Positions 1 to 8,910 of a DNA stretch of 64,000 nt are shown in pieces; within the stretch, counting starts at the first letter, position 1; the number at the start of each line of letters is the position of its first letter. The stretch is from Desulfosporosinus acididurans (GTDB lineage: Bacteria; Bacillota; Desulfitobacteriia; Desulfitobacteriales; Desulfitobacteriaceae). The position numbers were made by a program, and so were the translations under genes. The stretch spans positions 59,573-123,572 of the forward strand of contig NZ_LDZY01000015.1 in assembly GCF_001029285.1 (NCBI RefSeq), written 5' to 3'. Under the pieces are notes generated by a model. That model made no database searches. It saw only the letters and a list, made by a program, of their open reading frames with translations, and was not told where the DNA came from.

Positions 1-912
1 ACCGAAGCCTCGGCCGCTGTCCCCGGCCCGTGCCGCTTCAATAGCCGCGTTTAAGGCTAAAAGGTTAGTCTGAGAAGCTATTTCTCGAATGACATCAGTA
101 ACCGAAGCAATGCGGGCTGAACTTTGATCCAACTGGTTCATTTTTTCCTGCATATCGGAGGCCATGTCTGCCAAACGCAGAATAGTTTCAGAAATCATTT
201 GAATTTTACTCGCTCCTTCTTGAGCTAAAGCATCGACTTTCCTCGAAAATTCTGCTGCTTCGGAAGCATTATCGGAAATACGAGTGGTCGCTTCATTCAT
301 TTCAGCCGCAGATGCAGCCGTTTCCTCCGAAGTCGCCGCCAAAGCCTGGCTCGCTTCATTGACTCTCCGCTGCAAACTGTCAATCTCAAACAGTGCCTTT
401 TCCAATTCAGCTTTCTTATCAATCTCAGTCATATAGGATTGTATATAACTAGCCATAACAACTTGCTGGTCGAAACTCAAAATTCTTTGAAAGGCTAAAG
501 CTGAGCGCAGCGCCAAATCGGTTTTTTTCTTGAAATGTTTATAGATCAAGGGAATAATTTCATCACATAAGACCTGATTAGCGCTTAAATAATAAAAAGG
601 CGGTAAATTGATACGATTATGTACTTCTCCAATAGTCACACGCCATTGCATAAATTGTTCGTCAATCGTCTCAGGACAAATTGAGAGCAAATATTTCTTC
701 ATCGTAATTTTAAGCTTATCCACCGAAGAAAAACGATCAATAATTGCTTTCAAACCCGGAATCGTCGTAACATGGGCATAAAAGTTGGTAATGATTTGAT
801 CGGCATCCTTCTCGATAATCGCACGTACCTCTTTAAGCAGGCTCAACTGCTCGGAATCAATCTTCAACAACCGAGTCGATTCCGTCAGCTCAAATTGATG
901 TAATTGTATCAA
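1..912 (-). CDS. Globin-coupled methyl-accepting chemotaxis sensor (HemAT-like), C-terminus cut by window edge
   Basis: The first 304 residues are visible. Residues about 10-170 fit a protoglobin sensor domain. The likely proximal haem ligand is His98, in a GEVHNRINL context like that around the HemAT proximal His. From about residue 190 the protein becomes a methyl-accepting signalling helix ending in the conserved hairpin tip ([15 protein letters not shown]), where the window stops. There is no transmembrane segment, so it should be a soluble receptor. Known members sense oxygen or other diatomic gases and pass the signal to CheW/CheA; that ligand is inference here. I chose a TTG start at 910-912 because an AAAGGG site lies about 9 nt upstream, an in-frame stop precedes it and no ATG is in frame. 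Confidence 0.88.
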   Translation of the reverse strand, partial: MIQLHQFELTESTRLLKIDSEQLSLLKEVRAIIEKDADQIITNFYAHVTTIPGLKAIIDRFSSVDKLKITMKKYLLSICPETIDEQFMQWRVTIGEVHNRINLPPFYYLSANQVLCDEIIPLIYKHFKKKTDLALRSALAFQRILSFDQQVVMASYIQSYMTEIDKKAELEKALFEIDSLQRRVNEASQALAATSEETAASAAEMNEATTRISDNASEAAEFSRKVDALAQEGASKIQMISETILRLADMASDMQEKMNQLDQSSARIASVTDVIREIASQTNLLALNAAIEAARAGDSGRGFG

Positions 913-1309
913 TGTTATGCACCCTTTCTTAAGTTAATCATTCTTTTTCTTGCCATGTTAATGAACTATCTGATCTGAATAATTTCCCTGTTAATCAAAA
1001 GCAACCCTTACCAGCGACGGAGGACTCTAATTACCTGAAGTTAACGAGGGACCCACAGGATAAACTATCCAATTTTAATATCACTCATATTTTATTTTAG
1101 GATTTTTATACTAGATTTTTAGAATTCTATTAATAGTCGACAAAATCCTGCTTTTACTATCAAATTCCAATGATAATTTTCTCAAAACGAAAAAAGAGCC
1201 CGATTTCGAGCTCTCTTTTCCTTGAGTTGATTCTGTTGTCATGTACTTATGTCAAGCCTTAGTAAGTAAAAGCCTCTTGCTATGCTTTAGTTAATCTTCA
1301 AAATTCGGT
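913..1309. other. Intergenic stretch with no gene seen
   Basis: This 397-bp AT-rich stretch lies between the sensor start and the zinc-ribbon gene. It holds a terminator at 1190-1220 and a small GGATA/TATCC inverted repeat near 1057-1070 in the presumed leader of the sensor gene. I compared the leader by eye with common riboswitch cores and recognised none. Confidence 0.6.
1190..1220 (-). terminator. Rho-independent terminator of the zinc-ribbon gene
   Basis: AGAGC (1195-1199) pairs with GCTCT (1210-1214). A run of T residues follows on the minus strand and a shorter T-rich run on the plus strand, so it may work in both directions. It lies about 90 bp beyond the stop of the minus-strand gene at 1310. 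Confidence 0.7.
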
Positions 1310-1522
1310 TCATCCGGCTCGGCGAACGGCAGGACGAGTTATAACATGAGTGATAGATTCATGGTCAAGGATCAGTGGTTCAACCGATCCGTCAGACATA
1401 ACCTCATAAATCTTAACCTCTCCACCTCCCTTAGTCCACTCATGACAACACTCGCGGCAATAATAACGTTCACGGCCAATTCTGCCTACCTCACGCGCTC
1501 CACAAAAAGGGCAATAATCCAT
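1310..1522 (-). CDS. Small zinc-ribbon protein
   Basis: This is a 70-residue protein. Two CxxC-type pairs (CPFC near residue 4 and CREC near residue 24) form a typical four-Cys zinc ribbon at the N-terminus. A short basic stretch and a tail with no recognisable domain follow. Such proteins bind one zinc ion and often contact nucleic acid or protein, but nothing in the sequence names a partner. I chose the ATG at 1520-1522 rather than the in-frame start 18 bp upstream because AGGAG lies 8 nt before it. The gene seems to be a single unit ending in the hairpin at 1190-1220. The fold is fairly sure; the function is unknown. Confidence 0.65.
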   Translation of the reverse strand: MDYCPFCGAREVGRIGRERYYCRECCHEWTKGGGEVKIYEVMSDGSVEPLILDHESITHVITRPAVRRAG

Positions 1523-1624
1523 AGTTAGCACTCCTATCAAGGATTTCCAATAATATCTTATTATATATTAAAATCCTCAATTCTACTTTAAGAAATTGTG
1601 AAGCTTTTGTGACCAATTTTGAGC

Positions 1625-2182
1625 TTAAACGGTTCTATACCGGGCCTTCCCGCTCTCATACAAATTCGTTCCTTCTTGATCAATAATCACAATCGCCGGA
1701 AAGTCTTTGACAACCAACCGTCGAACAGCTTCCGGTCCCAGTTCAGGATAAGCAATCACTTCTGCCGAAACAATACGTTTGGCAATAAGAGCACCAGCCC
1801 CGCCGATAGCCCCAAAATAAACGGCACCATGTTCCTTCATGGCATCTATAACCTCGGGACTGCGCAGCCCTTTGCCTATCATTCCTGTTAACCCTTGAGC
1901 AATTAACTTAGGGGAATAAGCATCCATCCGGCCGCTTGTCGTTGGTCCCGCCGAGCCAATCACTTGTCCTTCCTTAGCTGGAGTCGGCCCCACGAAATAA
2001 ATTACTTGATCTTTCATAGCGAAGGGCAATTCAAGACCTTGCTCCAAAGCTTCAACCATTTTCTTATGAGCAGCATCTCGTCCCGTATAAATAACACCAC
2101 TTAATAAAACATTATCTCCCGCTTTTAAGGTCTTGAGTTTTTCTTGCGTAAGAGGGGTTTCGATGCGTTTTACGTCACTCAT
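1625..2182 (-). CDS. fumB: Class I fumarate hydratase, beta subunit (possible mesaconase)
   Basis: The 185-residue protein matches the C-terminal (beta) half of iron-sulfur fumarases and L-tartrate dehydratase beta subunits. Features include a GPTTSGRMD stretch near residue 80, which in the family contacts substrate, and a GAIGGAGAL glycine-rich stretch. It should form a heteromer with the product of the upstream gene, which overlaps it by 4 bp, so the two are translationally coupled. The family hydrates fumarate to malate reversibly. Some members also act on mesaconate, which matters here because a methylaspartate operon that makes mesaconate lies 7 kb away. The symbol is by analogy; the two-subunit form is typical of anaerobic Firmicutes and archaea. 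Confidence 0.88.
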   Translation of the reverse strand: MSDVKRIETPLTQEKLKTLKAGDNVLLSGVIYTGRDAAHKKMVEALEQGLELPFAMKDQVIYFVGPTPAKEGQVIGSAGPTTSGRMDAYSPKLIAQGLTGMIGKGLRSPEVIDAMKEHGAVYFGAIGGAGALIAKRIVSAEVIAYPELGPEAVRRLVVKDFPAIVIIDQEGTNLYESGKARYRTV

Positions 2183-3039
2183 TTACTCTCCCTCCCTTGT
2201 AAGGTGATTTCCTTATGCCGCGTCGCATGACAGCCTATATTTACAGACACAGGCATGCCGGCGATATGGGTGGGATATACTTCTAAGTTGACGGCCAGCG
2301 CTGTCGTCAAGCCGCCAAATCCTTGGGGTCCAATACCCAGTCGATTGATACGCTCTAATAATTCTTTTTCAATATTTGCCAACCGTTCATCCTGGTTATG
2401 GATTCCTACTTCACGAAGCAAAGCCTTCTTAGCCAAGAAGGTAGACTTCTCCATAGTTCCTCCGACACCCACGCCGACGATAATCGGAGGGCAAGGGTTT
2501 CCGCCGGCTCGGTCTACCGTATCGACAACAAAATCCATCGCGCCTGCCAAACCTTCCGAAGGCTTACACATTTTCAGGCCGCCCATATTCTCACTCCCAA
2601 ATCCTTTCGGAGCAACAATAAGGCGCAAAGCCTCACCGGGAACAATATCGTAATGAATGATCGCCGGAGTATTATCTCCAGTATTGACCCTGTCAAAAGG
2701 ATCCTTGACAACAGATTTGCGCAGAAATCCTTGCTCATATCCCTGTCGTACTCCTTCATTAAGCGCATCCGTCAGGTTACCGCCTGCTATGTGCAAATCC
2801 TGACCGATTTCCACAAAAAGCACAGCCATCCCGGTATCCTGGCACATTGGTACTTGTTCTTTATGGGCAATATCAGCATTTTCGATAAGACGCTCTAAAA
2901 CCTCCAGGCCCAAAGGCGAAGATTCGCTTTTCAGGGCTGACTGAAAGCCTGTCATAATATCCGAACTCAAATTATAGTTTGCCTCCATGCAGAGGGTTCG
3001 GATGGCCGAAATAATTTCATCCACGTGGATTTCTTTCAT
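2179..3039 (-). CDS. fumA: Class I fumarate hydratase, alpha subunit
   Basis: This 286-residue protein is the [4Fe-4S] half of a two-subunit class I fumarase. The expected cluster cysteines are visible: Cys in VPMCQDTGM near residue 65, Cys in GNPCPP near residue 182, and Cys in NIGCHATRH near residue 270. One iron of the cluster binds substrate in this family, so the enzyme should be oxygen-sensitive. A perfect AAAGGAGG site precedes the ATG. Its stop overlaps the beta-subunit start by 4 bp. The pair could serve the citric acid cycle or, by substrate promiscuity known in this class, hydrate mesaconate from the methylaspartate pathway. The sequence alone does not decide which. Confidence 0.9.
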   Translation of the reverse strand: MKEIHVDEIISAIRTLCMEANYNLSSDIMTGFQSALKSESSPLGLEVLERLIENADIAHKEQVPMCQDTGMAVLFVEIGQDLHIAGGNLTDALNEGVRQGYEQGFLRKSVVKDPFDRVNTGDNTPAIIHYDIVPGEALRLIVAPKGFGSENMGGLKMCKPSEGLAGAMDFVVDTVDRAGGNPCPPIIVGVGVGGTMEKSTFLAKKALLREVGIHNQDERLANIEKELLERINRLGIGPQGFGGLTTALAVNLEVYPTHIAGMPVSVNIGCHATRHKEITLQGRESK

Positions 3040-3147
3040 TTGGATGTCTGACCTCCTTTAAAGGAATTATTACATAATTTTGCAGAAGAAAAATCTATAA
3101 AAGCAATGAAGGAAAGCCTAATCGAACATCTCCTCCGCGATCAACCT

Positions 3148-6100
3148 TTAGCTGCTTGTAGTCGCTGAAGCTACGGGCGAATATTGACTTGTACCAGAAC
3201 TGTTAACTGCCTGGATTTTGTAATAATAGGTTGTATTTGCCCAGAGACCGGTATTTGAATAACTATTCGTCGTTACTGTTGCAATATGACTAAAAGTACC
3301 TGTGGAGGAAGTTGAACCATAAACATAATATGAAGTCGCACCGCTTACAGCATCCCAACTCAGGTTAATTTGACTTGAGCTTACAACGGAAGCAGTGGCA
3401 ATTGTCGGCGCAGAAATTGTATTTGAAGCATTCCCTGAACCATTTAGACTGGTTAATACGCTGTCCGGGACAACGACTGTCCCGCCGAAAACAACCTCTT
3501 TATTAATACTTCCGGCGATGCTCCCCATATAATCAAGGGTTGACTGTTCTACCGGATTGCTTACCAAGATCACTGGTGAATTTGTTATTGAAGCCAATAC
3601 TGAACCAGCTAAAGCGTCAGCATAGTTTTCACCGGTGGATATATAACAGGTGCTGAAATCTAGTTGACCGGCGAATGCTTTGAGTACACTAATATTGGTA
3701 TCATAGCGATCTTCTCCGCTCAGGCGCGTAGGTGAGGGAAGTTGACTATAAACAGCATCGCTGATAACTCCAGTACCGCCTACGACATAAGTACTTTGTA
3801 TCCCCTTGAGATAGGTTTTTACACTGTCCGGAAGAGTATCTTTTGTAGTCAGCAGGATTGGCATTCCCTTCATTGCAGCAATAGGAGCGATTGACAGAGC
3901 ATCCGGGAAAGTTTCGCCGCTGGCGATAACTGCCTGGGTAGTTTGTCCAAGTGCTTGGGCGATTTTAACGGAGGTTTCGTAACTATCGTTTCCCGCGATT
4001 CTTGTTACCTGCATTCCCATACCTTCAATAGTTTGTTCAACTGCCGAAGAAATAACACCGACTCCACCCACGATAAAAACACTTTTTACTTTTAAGCGTG
4101 TAAGTTGTGCCTTTGTATCTTCGTTCAAGGAATCCTTGGTGGTTAGCAACAATGGAGCATTATATTTTTGAGCAAGAGGTGCACTGCATAAAGCATCAGA
4201 AAATGTTTCTCCACTGACAATGACAGCATAATAAGAAGTAAGCCATCCTGCTTTGGCTACTTCTGCAGAAGTACCGTACGAGTCCTGCCCCGCTAATCGT
4301 TGGGAGGAAATTTGTGAGGTATTGCTGGAAGAAGTAGAGCTGCCGGATGTTCCCGTAGTTGCCGCAGAGACAACTGATGAAAAAGAACTCAAGCCCGAAG
4401 TGCCTGCAGCCTGTATTTCATAATAATACGTGGTATTCGCTGGCAGGTTGGTATCTGTATAATTGGTAGTTGAAGTTGTAGCAATATTCGTGTACGTATC
4501 TGTGGGCGATGCAGCCCTGTACACATTGTAGGAAGTTGCATTACCAACAGGATCCCAAGTTAAATAGATTTGATTGGTACTTAAGGCAGTGGCTGTCGGA
4601 TTTGTCGGAGTCGGCAGGGCACCGTTAGTACTCGTTGTTGTTGCAGGGACGATCGCCGAGTCTGCGCTGCTGCCTGCACTTCCAACAGCCACCACTTTAT
4701 AATAATACGTAATGCCTGTTGACAAGCCTGTATCAGTATAATTAGCTGTTGTAGACGTACCAATAACAGTAAAAGTTCCCGAAGCTGAGGTTGCTCTATA
4801 AACGTTATAGCTTGTCGCATTACTCACAGAAGACCAAGTTAAGTATACTTGACTAGTGTTTACAACAGTAGCGATAAGATTTGTCGGCGCAGCTATCGCT
4901 CCATTTGTATAGGTTGTAGAAGCAGAAACAATTGCCGAATCCGAACTAGTACCCGCATTGCCTACCGCCACTACTTTATAATAATAAGTTGTGTTCGATG
5001 ACAACCCCAGATCGGTGAAAGTCGTCGTTGACGGCATACCAACAATCGAAAACGGACCCGCTAGAGAAGTCGCTCTATAAACATAATAGCTCGTTGCATA
5101 GCTTACAGGGTTCCAGGTTACGCATAATTGACTTGTACTTACAACACTTGCTGAAACTTGCGTAGGGGCGGACAAAGTACTGTTGGAAAAATTGGCTGTG
5201 GTTGAAACTATTTGAGAATCCGGACTTGATCCTGCGCTATTTACCGCCTCAATTTTATAATAATAAGTTGTGTATAATTGCACAGAAGAATCCGTGTAAT
5301 TTGAGGTTGTTGGTGCCCCAACAATCGTGAAAGGGCCTGAAACTGTGGTAGACCTGTAGACGGAATAATAGGTTGCGTAATTAACGGGACTCCAAGTCAA
5401 ATACACTTGACTACTGTTCGTAGGCGTAGCTGTAAGATTTGAAGGAGCAGATAGTGCGATATTGGACGTATTTGTTATCGCATAAACTATAGCAGAATCC
5501 GAACTTGTTCCGGTACTGCCAACTGCATCCACTTTGTAATAGTAGGTTGTGTTTGGAGACACATTCGTATCCATCAAAGTCGAAGATGAAGGCGAACCAA
5601 CAATAGCAAAGGGTCCGCCGTATGACGTTGATCTGTACACAGAATAATAGGTAGCATTAACAACAGGATTCCAAGTCAAATATACTTGATTACCACTTTG
5701 CGCCTGAGCAACGAGATTTACCGGAGCCGACAGAGCAGTATTAGAATTAGTTGGTATCGCATATACGATTGAAGAATCCGCACTTGTTCCGGCACTATTT
5801 ATAGCATCTACCTTATAATAGTAGGGTGTGTTTAATGACACATTATAATCCGTATAATTTGTAGTTGTTGGTCCAGCAATGAGGGAATAATTTCCAGTAA
5901 CGGTAGTTGACTTATAAACATAATAGTAGGATGCGTTGGCAACGGGACTCCAGTTAAGATAAATTTGATTACCATTTGCTGCAGTTGCTGTAAGATTTGT
6001 TGGTGCAGCAGGAGCACCATTTGAATTATTCGATGTAGCATATACTATTGCTGAATCTGAGCTTGTTCCGGCAGAATTCGCAGCTGTAACTTTATAATAA

Positions 6101-6384
6101 TAGGAAACACTCGGCGATATACCAGAATCGGTATAATTTGTAGATGTTGGAGAAGCAATAATGGTGTAATATCCATCAGGTGAAGTCGCCCTGTAAACGT
6201 AGTACGCCGTTGCATCGACCACCGGATTCCAGGATAAGTAAATTTGGTTACTATTTACTGTTGTAGCAGTAAGATTTGTTGGTGCCAAAGGAATAGTGCT
6301 TGCGAGAGTGTTTCGGGGAAAAATCACTCCAACAATCATTAAACAAATCACTATAGCCAGCACCTTGTGATAGAGCCTTTTCAT
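3148..6384 (-). CDS. Surface protein: seven fibronectin-III repeats, three CWB2 repeats, one further fibronectin-III repeat
   Basis: This is a 1078-residue secreted protein. Residues 1-29 are a signal peptide (basic start, hydrophobic core, then TLAS). Seven tandem fibronectin type III domains of about 91 residues follow, each opening with an APTNL-like strand and containing TYYYKV. Residues of about 690-970 hold three cell wall binding 2 repeats (RLAG.D.Y.TS, VSGETF.DAL, VGG...), which in clostridia anchor S-layer proteins to wall polymers. A last fibronectin domain ends the protein. I chose the ATG at 6382-6384, with AGGAGG 7 nt upstream. The repeats are similar to each other at DNA level, so copy number may vary between strains. 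Its role is probably structural or adhesive; no enzyme domain is visible. Confidence 0.87.
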   Translation of the reverse strand: MKRLYHKVLAIVICLMIVGVIFPRNTLASTIPLAPTNLTATTVNSNQIYLSWNPVVDATAYYVYRATSPDGYYTIIASPTSTNYTDSGISPSVSYYYKVTAANSAGTSSDSAIVYATSNNSNGAPAAPTNLTATAANGNQIYLNWSPVANASYYYVYKSTTVTGNYSLIAGPTTTNYTDYNVSLNTPYYYKVDAINSAGTSADSSIVYAIPTNSNTALSAPVNLVAQAQSGNQVYLTWNPVVNATYYSVYRSTSYGGPFAIVGSPSSSTLMDTNVSPNTTYYYKVDAVGSTGTSSDSAIVYAITNTSNIALSAPSNLTATPTNSSQVYLTWSPVNYATYYSVYRSTTVSGPFTIVGAPTTSNYTDSSVQLYTTYYYKIEAVNSAGSSPDSQIVSTTANFSNSTLSAPTQVSASVVSTSQLCVTWNPVSYATSYYVYRATSLAGPFSIVGMPSTTTFTDLGLSSNTTYYYKVVAVGNAGTSSDSAIVSASTTYTNGAIAAPTNLIATVVNTSQVYLTWSSVSNATSYNVYRATSASGTFTVIGTSTTANYTDTGLSTGITYYYKVVAVGSAGSSADSAIVPATTTSTNGALPTPTNPTATALSTNQIYLTWDPVGNATSYNVYRAASPTDTYTNIATTSTTNYTDTNLPANTTYYYEIQAAGTSGLSSFSSVVSAATTGTSGSSTSSSNTSQISSQRLAGQDSYGTSAEVAKAGWLTSYYAVIVSGETFSDALCSAPLAQKYNAPLLLTTKDSLNEDTKAQLTRLKVKSVFIVGGVGVISSAVEQTIEGMGMQVTRIAGNDSYETSVKIAQALGQTTQAVIASGETFPDALSIAPIAAMKGMPILLTTKDTLPDSVKTYLKGIQSTYVVGGTGVISDAVYSQLPSPTRLSGEDRYDTNISVLKAFAGQLDFSTCYISTGENYADALAGSVLASITNSPVILVSNPVEQSTLDYMGSIAGSINKEVVFGGTVVVPDSVLTSLNGSGNASNTISAPTIATASVVSSSQINLSWDAVSGATSYYVYGSTSSTGTFSHIATVTTNSYSNTGLWANTTYYYKIQAVNSSGTSQYSPVASATTSS

Positions 6385-6822
6385 CAATTTTCCTCCTCCT
6401 ATGTGTAAAAGAGTATTATTCTAATAGTTTTAGGCAGCATATCGCAAAAGAAATAAACCAATTCCGACAAAGAACTCTTGAATCCGATAGTATTATTCTT
6501 GTTTGTATGTGCATTATCCTTCTTAGGAAAGGAAACATTTTCACAAAAATGATTGAATTATTAATTCACAGATCTAAATTTTCCTATGTTTCTTTATCGC
6601 TCTTCCAAAAACCGCCAACCCTATGTATATTGCAAATGCGACTAAGAAACCCCAGAGCCCTTCTACAATATCTTGGAATTCCATATTTCCCCGACCGGTT
6701 ATTTTCTGTTCAATTTCGATTGTGAAAACTAAAACAACACGGACTGTAAAGGTATATCTCCCCTATCCCGAAGTGGACCTCGAAGGCTGACTACTCAAAG
6801 TATTACCTTAATATTGCTTAAA
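6385..6822. other. Mostly noncoding stretch with one possible small membrane protein
   Basis: This is an AT-rich gap between the fibronectin/CWB2 gene and the activase gene. Apart from the short reading frame at 6574-6684 I see no gene, no clear terminator and no repeat. A plus-strand frame at 6507-6725 has no plausible ribosome site and is taken as chance. Confidence 0.5.
6574..6684 (-). CDS. Possible 36-residue single-span membrane protein
   Basis: A short frame starts with ATG 4 nt after a GGGG stretch. It encodes an acidic N-terminus (MEFQDIVEGL), one strongly hydrophobic helix at about residues 10-26, and a basic tail (RAIKKHRKI). Acidic outside, helix, basic inside is a classic layout for tiny bacterial membrane proteins. 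I do not recognise a family. The close ribosome-site spacing and shortness leave real doubt that it is expressed. Confidence 0.42.
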   Translation of the reverse strand: MEFQDIVEGLWGFLVAFAIYIGLAVFGRAIKKHRKI

Positions 6823-7629
6823 TCAGTCCGAGTAGTTCATTAGGAGATCGCGGCCTTTAACGCAGCACCCAATCGCCCCATTAAACTGAGGTTCCTGTGG
6901 AATAATAATCCGCCTGCCCGTACCCTCCTGCAAAAGCCTTGTAACCGCATAATTATGGGCAACTCCTCCGGTAAAGACTAAAAGCTCCCCATCAAAGGAT
7001 CGTAGGAGTGGCAATATCCTCTTAACTATGGTTGCATTTACTCCGGCAGCAAGCTCATTAAGAGAAAAGCCTTCAACAATCTTACCAATGAGTTCACTTT
7101 CCCCAAACACAGCACAGGTAGAATTCAACTCCACAGGAGAATCTGCATAATGGCCAAGCTCCTCAATCGACAAATCTAATACAGCCGCCATGTTTTCTAA
7201 ATAACGTCCAGACGAGGCTGCACACTTATCATTTGTCAAAAAGTCAATCATTTTGCCTCTGCGGACTTGAATGATTTTACTATCCTGTCCTCCTAAATCA
7301 ACGAGAGTGAAATCGTTAAGCCCAGTTTGGTAGATAGCGCCCAGAACATGAGCTTTTAATTCCGGAATTGCTTCCCCCCCAGCGAGCTCTAAGGTATTTC
7401 GGCCATAGCCGGTAGATACGAGACTGTCAATTTCAGGCAAACCCAGAGCTTCAAAATTCACGACCAGCTTCCCATCGCGCTTACGTCCATACTCTCGATA
7501 AAAACGAATAGTATCCAACTTTTCCAGCCGCTTAATCTCTAGGGAATCAGATTCCGTTTGGAACTGCATGAGGGCCATCTTAATACTTCGACTTCCTAGA
7601 TCAATACCACAAATCGTTTGCACAGACAT
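6823..7629 (-). CDS. ATP-dependent activase of the 2-hydroxyacyl-CoA dehydratase / double-cubane protein family (HgdC/YjiL-like)
   Basis: This 268-residue protein has the ASKHA fold. Residues 8-13 (GIDLGS) form the phosphate loop and residues 111-117 (DLGGQDS) the second phosphate motif. Cys136 (NDKCAASSG) and Cys172 (NSTCAVFGE) match the two cysteines that in HgdC hold one [4Fe-4S] cluster across the homodimer interface. Family members couple ATP hydrolysis to injection of a low-potential electron into a partner enzyme. The partner is almost certainly the gene just upstream (7739-8752). I chose the ATG at 7627-7629, since GGAGG lies about 11 nt before it and the longer in-frame TTG would overlap that site. 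What the pair reduces is unknown. Confidence 0.85.
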   Translation of the reverse strand: MSVQTICGIDLGSRSIKMALMQFQTESDSLEIKRLEKLDTIRFYREYGRKRDGKLVVNFEALGLPEIDSLVSTGYGRNTLELAGGEAIPELKAHVLGAIYQTGLNDFTLVDLGGQDSKIIQVRRGKMIDFLTNDKCAASSGRYLENMAAVLDLSIEELGHYADSPVELNSTCAVFGESELIGKIVEGFSLNELAAGVNATIVKRILPLLRSFDGELLVFTGGVAHNYAVTRLLQEGTGRRIIIPQEPQFNGAIGCCVKGRDLLMNYSD

Positions 7630-7738
7630 TTTACCAATTGCCTCCAATGATTCAAACTTCTCCTATAACACGTTTGGATATCAGCGTTACGTTACTGATA
7701 CTCACAATCAAAATTCAAAAAAAGCGAGGAGCCTTTCT

Positions 7739-8752
7739 CTATTCCTTTAGCATACTCAAAAATGACTCAATCCTCATCTTGCTCCGTGCATCAAGCCCCG
7801 TCGGATTCTCGCCTTCCAGCGTTAAGATCGGGTAGTCCAATTTTTTGCGGATAATCAAATCCTCGATTTGTCGATAGCAAAAGCTTTGGGTATAGTGGAT
7901 AATTCCATCCAACTGACGTCGTTCAGCTTCATTACGAATGTCCTCGATCCGCTGAAAAACTTGATAAGGATAAGTGTAACGCCTGTATTGTTCAACGATA
8001 TCCTCTGTTGGAAAGGGCATGGAAAATTGCCTTTGAACTTCATTAAAAACGATACGCGCGCCATGTTCCTCGATAAAATCATAGATCTCAGGAAAAATCG
8101 GAGGAACTCCGATAAACCCCAATCGTACCTCCCGTGTCTTTTTCCGGCCTTGGAACAGATTCCCCTCCGCTAACGATTCTCTTTGACGAGCCTCTGCGAT
8201 AAACTCCTCCATCTCGCGGGCAAATCGTTCCGGATCACCGTTAAAATCCGAGCAGGAAACTTGATAAAGATGATTTTCAAATCCCCTTATCCGATTATCT
8301 TCCCAAGTCAGCCGATCAATCTCCCAGGCCAAGGCCCGGACTTGGTCAAGCCGCCTTTTCTGCTCCTTCACACCCTCCCAGGTTGCTCCTAAAGCAGTAA
8401 TAAGTTTGTCCATTTGCAGCCTAAGCATATCGGGATCACCATCATAAGGAAACGCAAAAGGGATTATATCAATCCCCTCAACTTCCCACGTCTCCATCAA
8501 AGCATGGGTATTGCTGCAATCTCCTTGAGTAACAGCGACAATACGGCGGATTTCAGGGTCCTGCAGAGCACTGGAGTACAACCCCTTAATCCAGCCGCAG
8601 ACATTCCTCGGAAAACCAGCCAACTCAGCATCCTCAACACGCTTCATCGCATCAGAAGCAGTAATAAAAATATTATTCAAATCAATCGGAGTTTCACCTG
8701 CCGCATAAATAACCTCAACCGGCACCGTCGTCGTCAAACCAATTTTACCCAT
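7739..8752 (-). CDS. HgdB-like iron-sulfur reductase component (2-hydroxyacyl-CoA dehydratase D-component family, YjiM/double-cubane-like)
   Basis: The 337-residue protein belongs to the HgdB/BcrB/YjiM superfamily. Four cysteines are visible: Cys52 (RNVCGW), Cys79 (QGDCSN), Cys167 (QVSCSD) and Cys292 (QSFCYRQ). Their spacing fits cluster ligands. True 2-hydroxyglutaryl-CoA and benzoyl-CoA type enzymes need two different subunits of this family, but here there is only one, followed by one activase. That layout is known for double-cubane-cluster proteins and E. coli YjiM/YjiL, which suggests a homodimer. Double-cubane proteins reduce small molecules such as acetylene in vitro; the natural substrate is not known. 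The gap to the activase gene is about 110 bp and both are likely cotranscribed. Confidence 0.8.
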   Translation of the reverse strand: MGKIGLTTTVPVEVIYAAGETPIDLNNIFITASDAMKRVEDAELAGFPRNVCGWIKGLYSSALQDPEIRRIVAVTQGDCSNTHALMETWEVEGIDIIPFAFPYDGDPDMLRLQMDKLITALGATWEGVKEQKRRLDQVRALAWEIDRLTWEDNRIRGFENHLYQVSCSDFNGDPERFAREMEEFIAEARQRESLAEGNLFQGRKKTREVRLGFIGVPPIFPEIYDFIEEHGARIVFNEVQRQFSMPFPTEDIVEQYRRYTYPYQVFQRIEDIRNEAERRQLDGIIHYTQSFCYRQIEDLIIRKKLDYPILTLEGENPTGLDARSKMRIESFLSMLKE

Positions 8753-8910
8753 AAAAACCTCTTCCCCTTGTCCTTGCGCTTAGCTTAAATTACTTACGCT
8801 CTCTATTGTAAAGGTTTCAGCCCCAAAAGTTAAGTCGCCAGCCCCTCTCAGCATCATAACATCCTTCGCGAACACCAACCAATCCACACGTGGCACGAAA
8901 GTGCACAACA

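Noticed and set aside
913..1080. Leader of the globin-coupled sensor examined for a riboswitch.
   Set aside because: Only a small 5-bp hairpin is visible and no conserved riboswitch core was recognised.
3148..6384. Regularly spaced repeats that could be mistaken for a CRISPR-like array.
   Set aside because: The period of about 273 bp is protein-coding and corresponds to fibronectin domains.
6507..6725. 72-codon plus-strand frame in the gap after the fibronectin gene.
   Set aside because: No ribosome site and no recognisable features; the opposite-strand 36-codon frame is more plausible.
7739..8752. Assignment as 2-hydroxyglutaryl-CoA dehydratase of the hydroxyglutarate glutamate pathway.
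   Set aside because: Only one subunit is present, with no CoA-transferase or hydroxyglutarate dehydrogenase nearby; the glutamate operon here is of the methylaspartate type.
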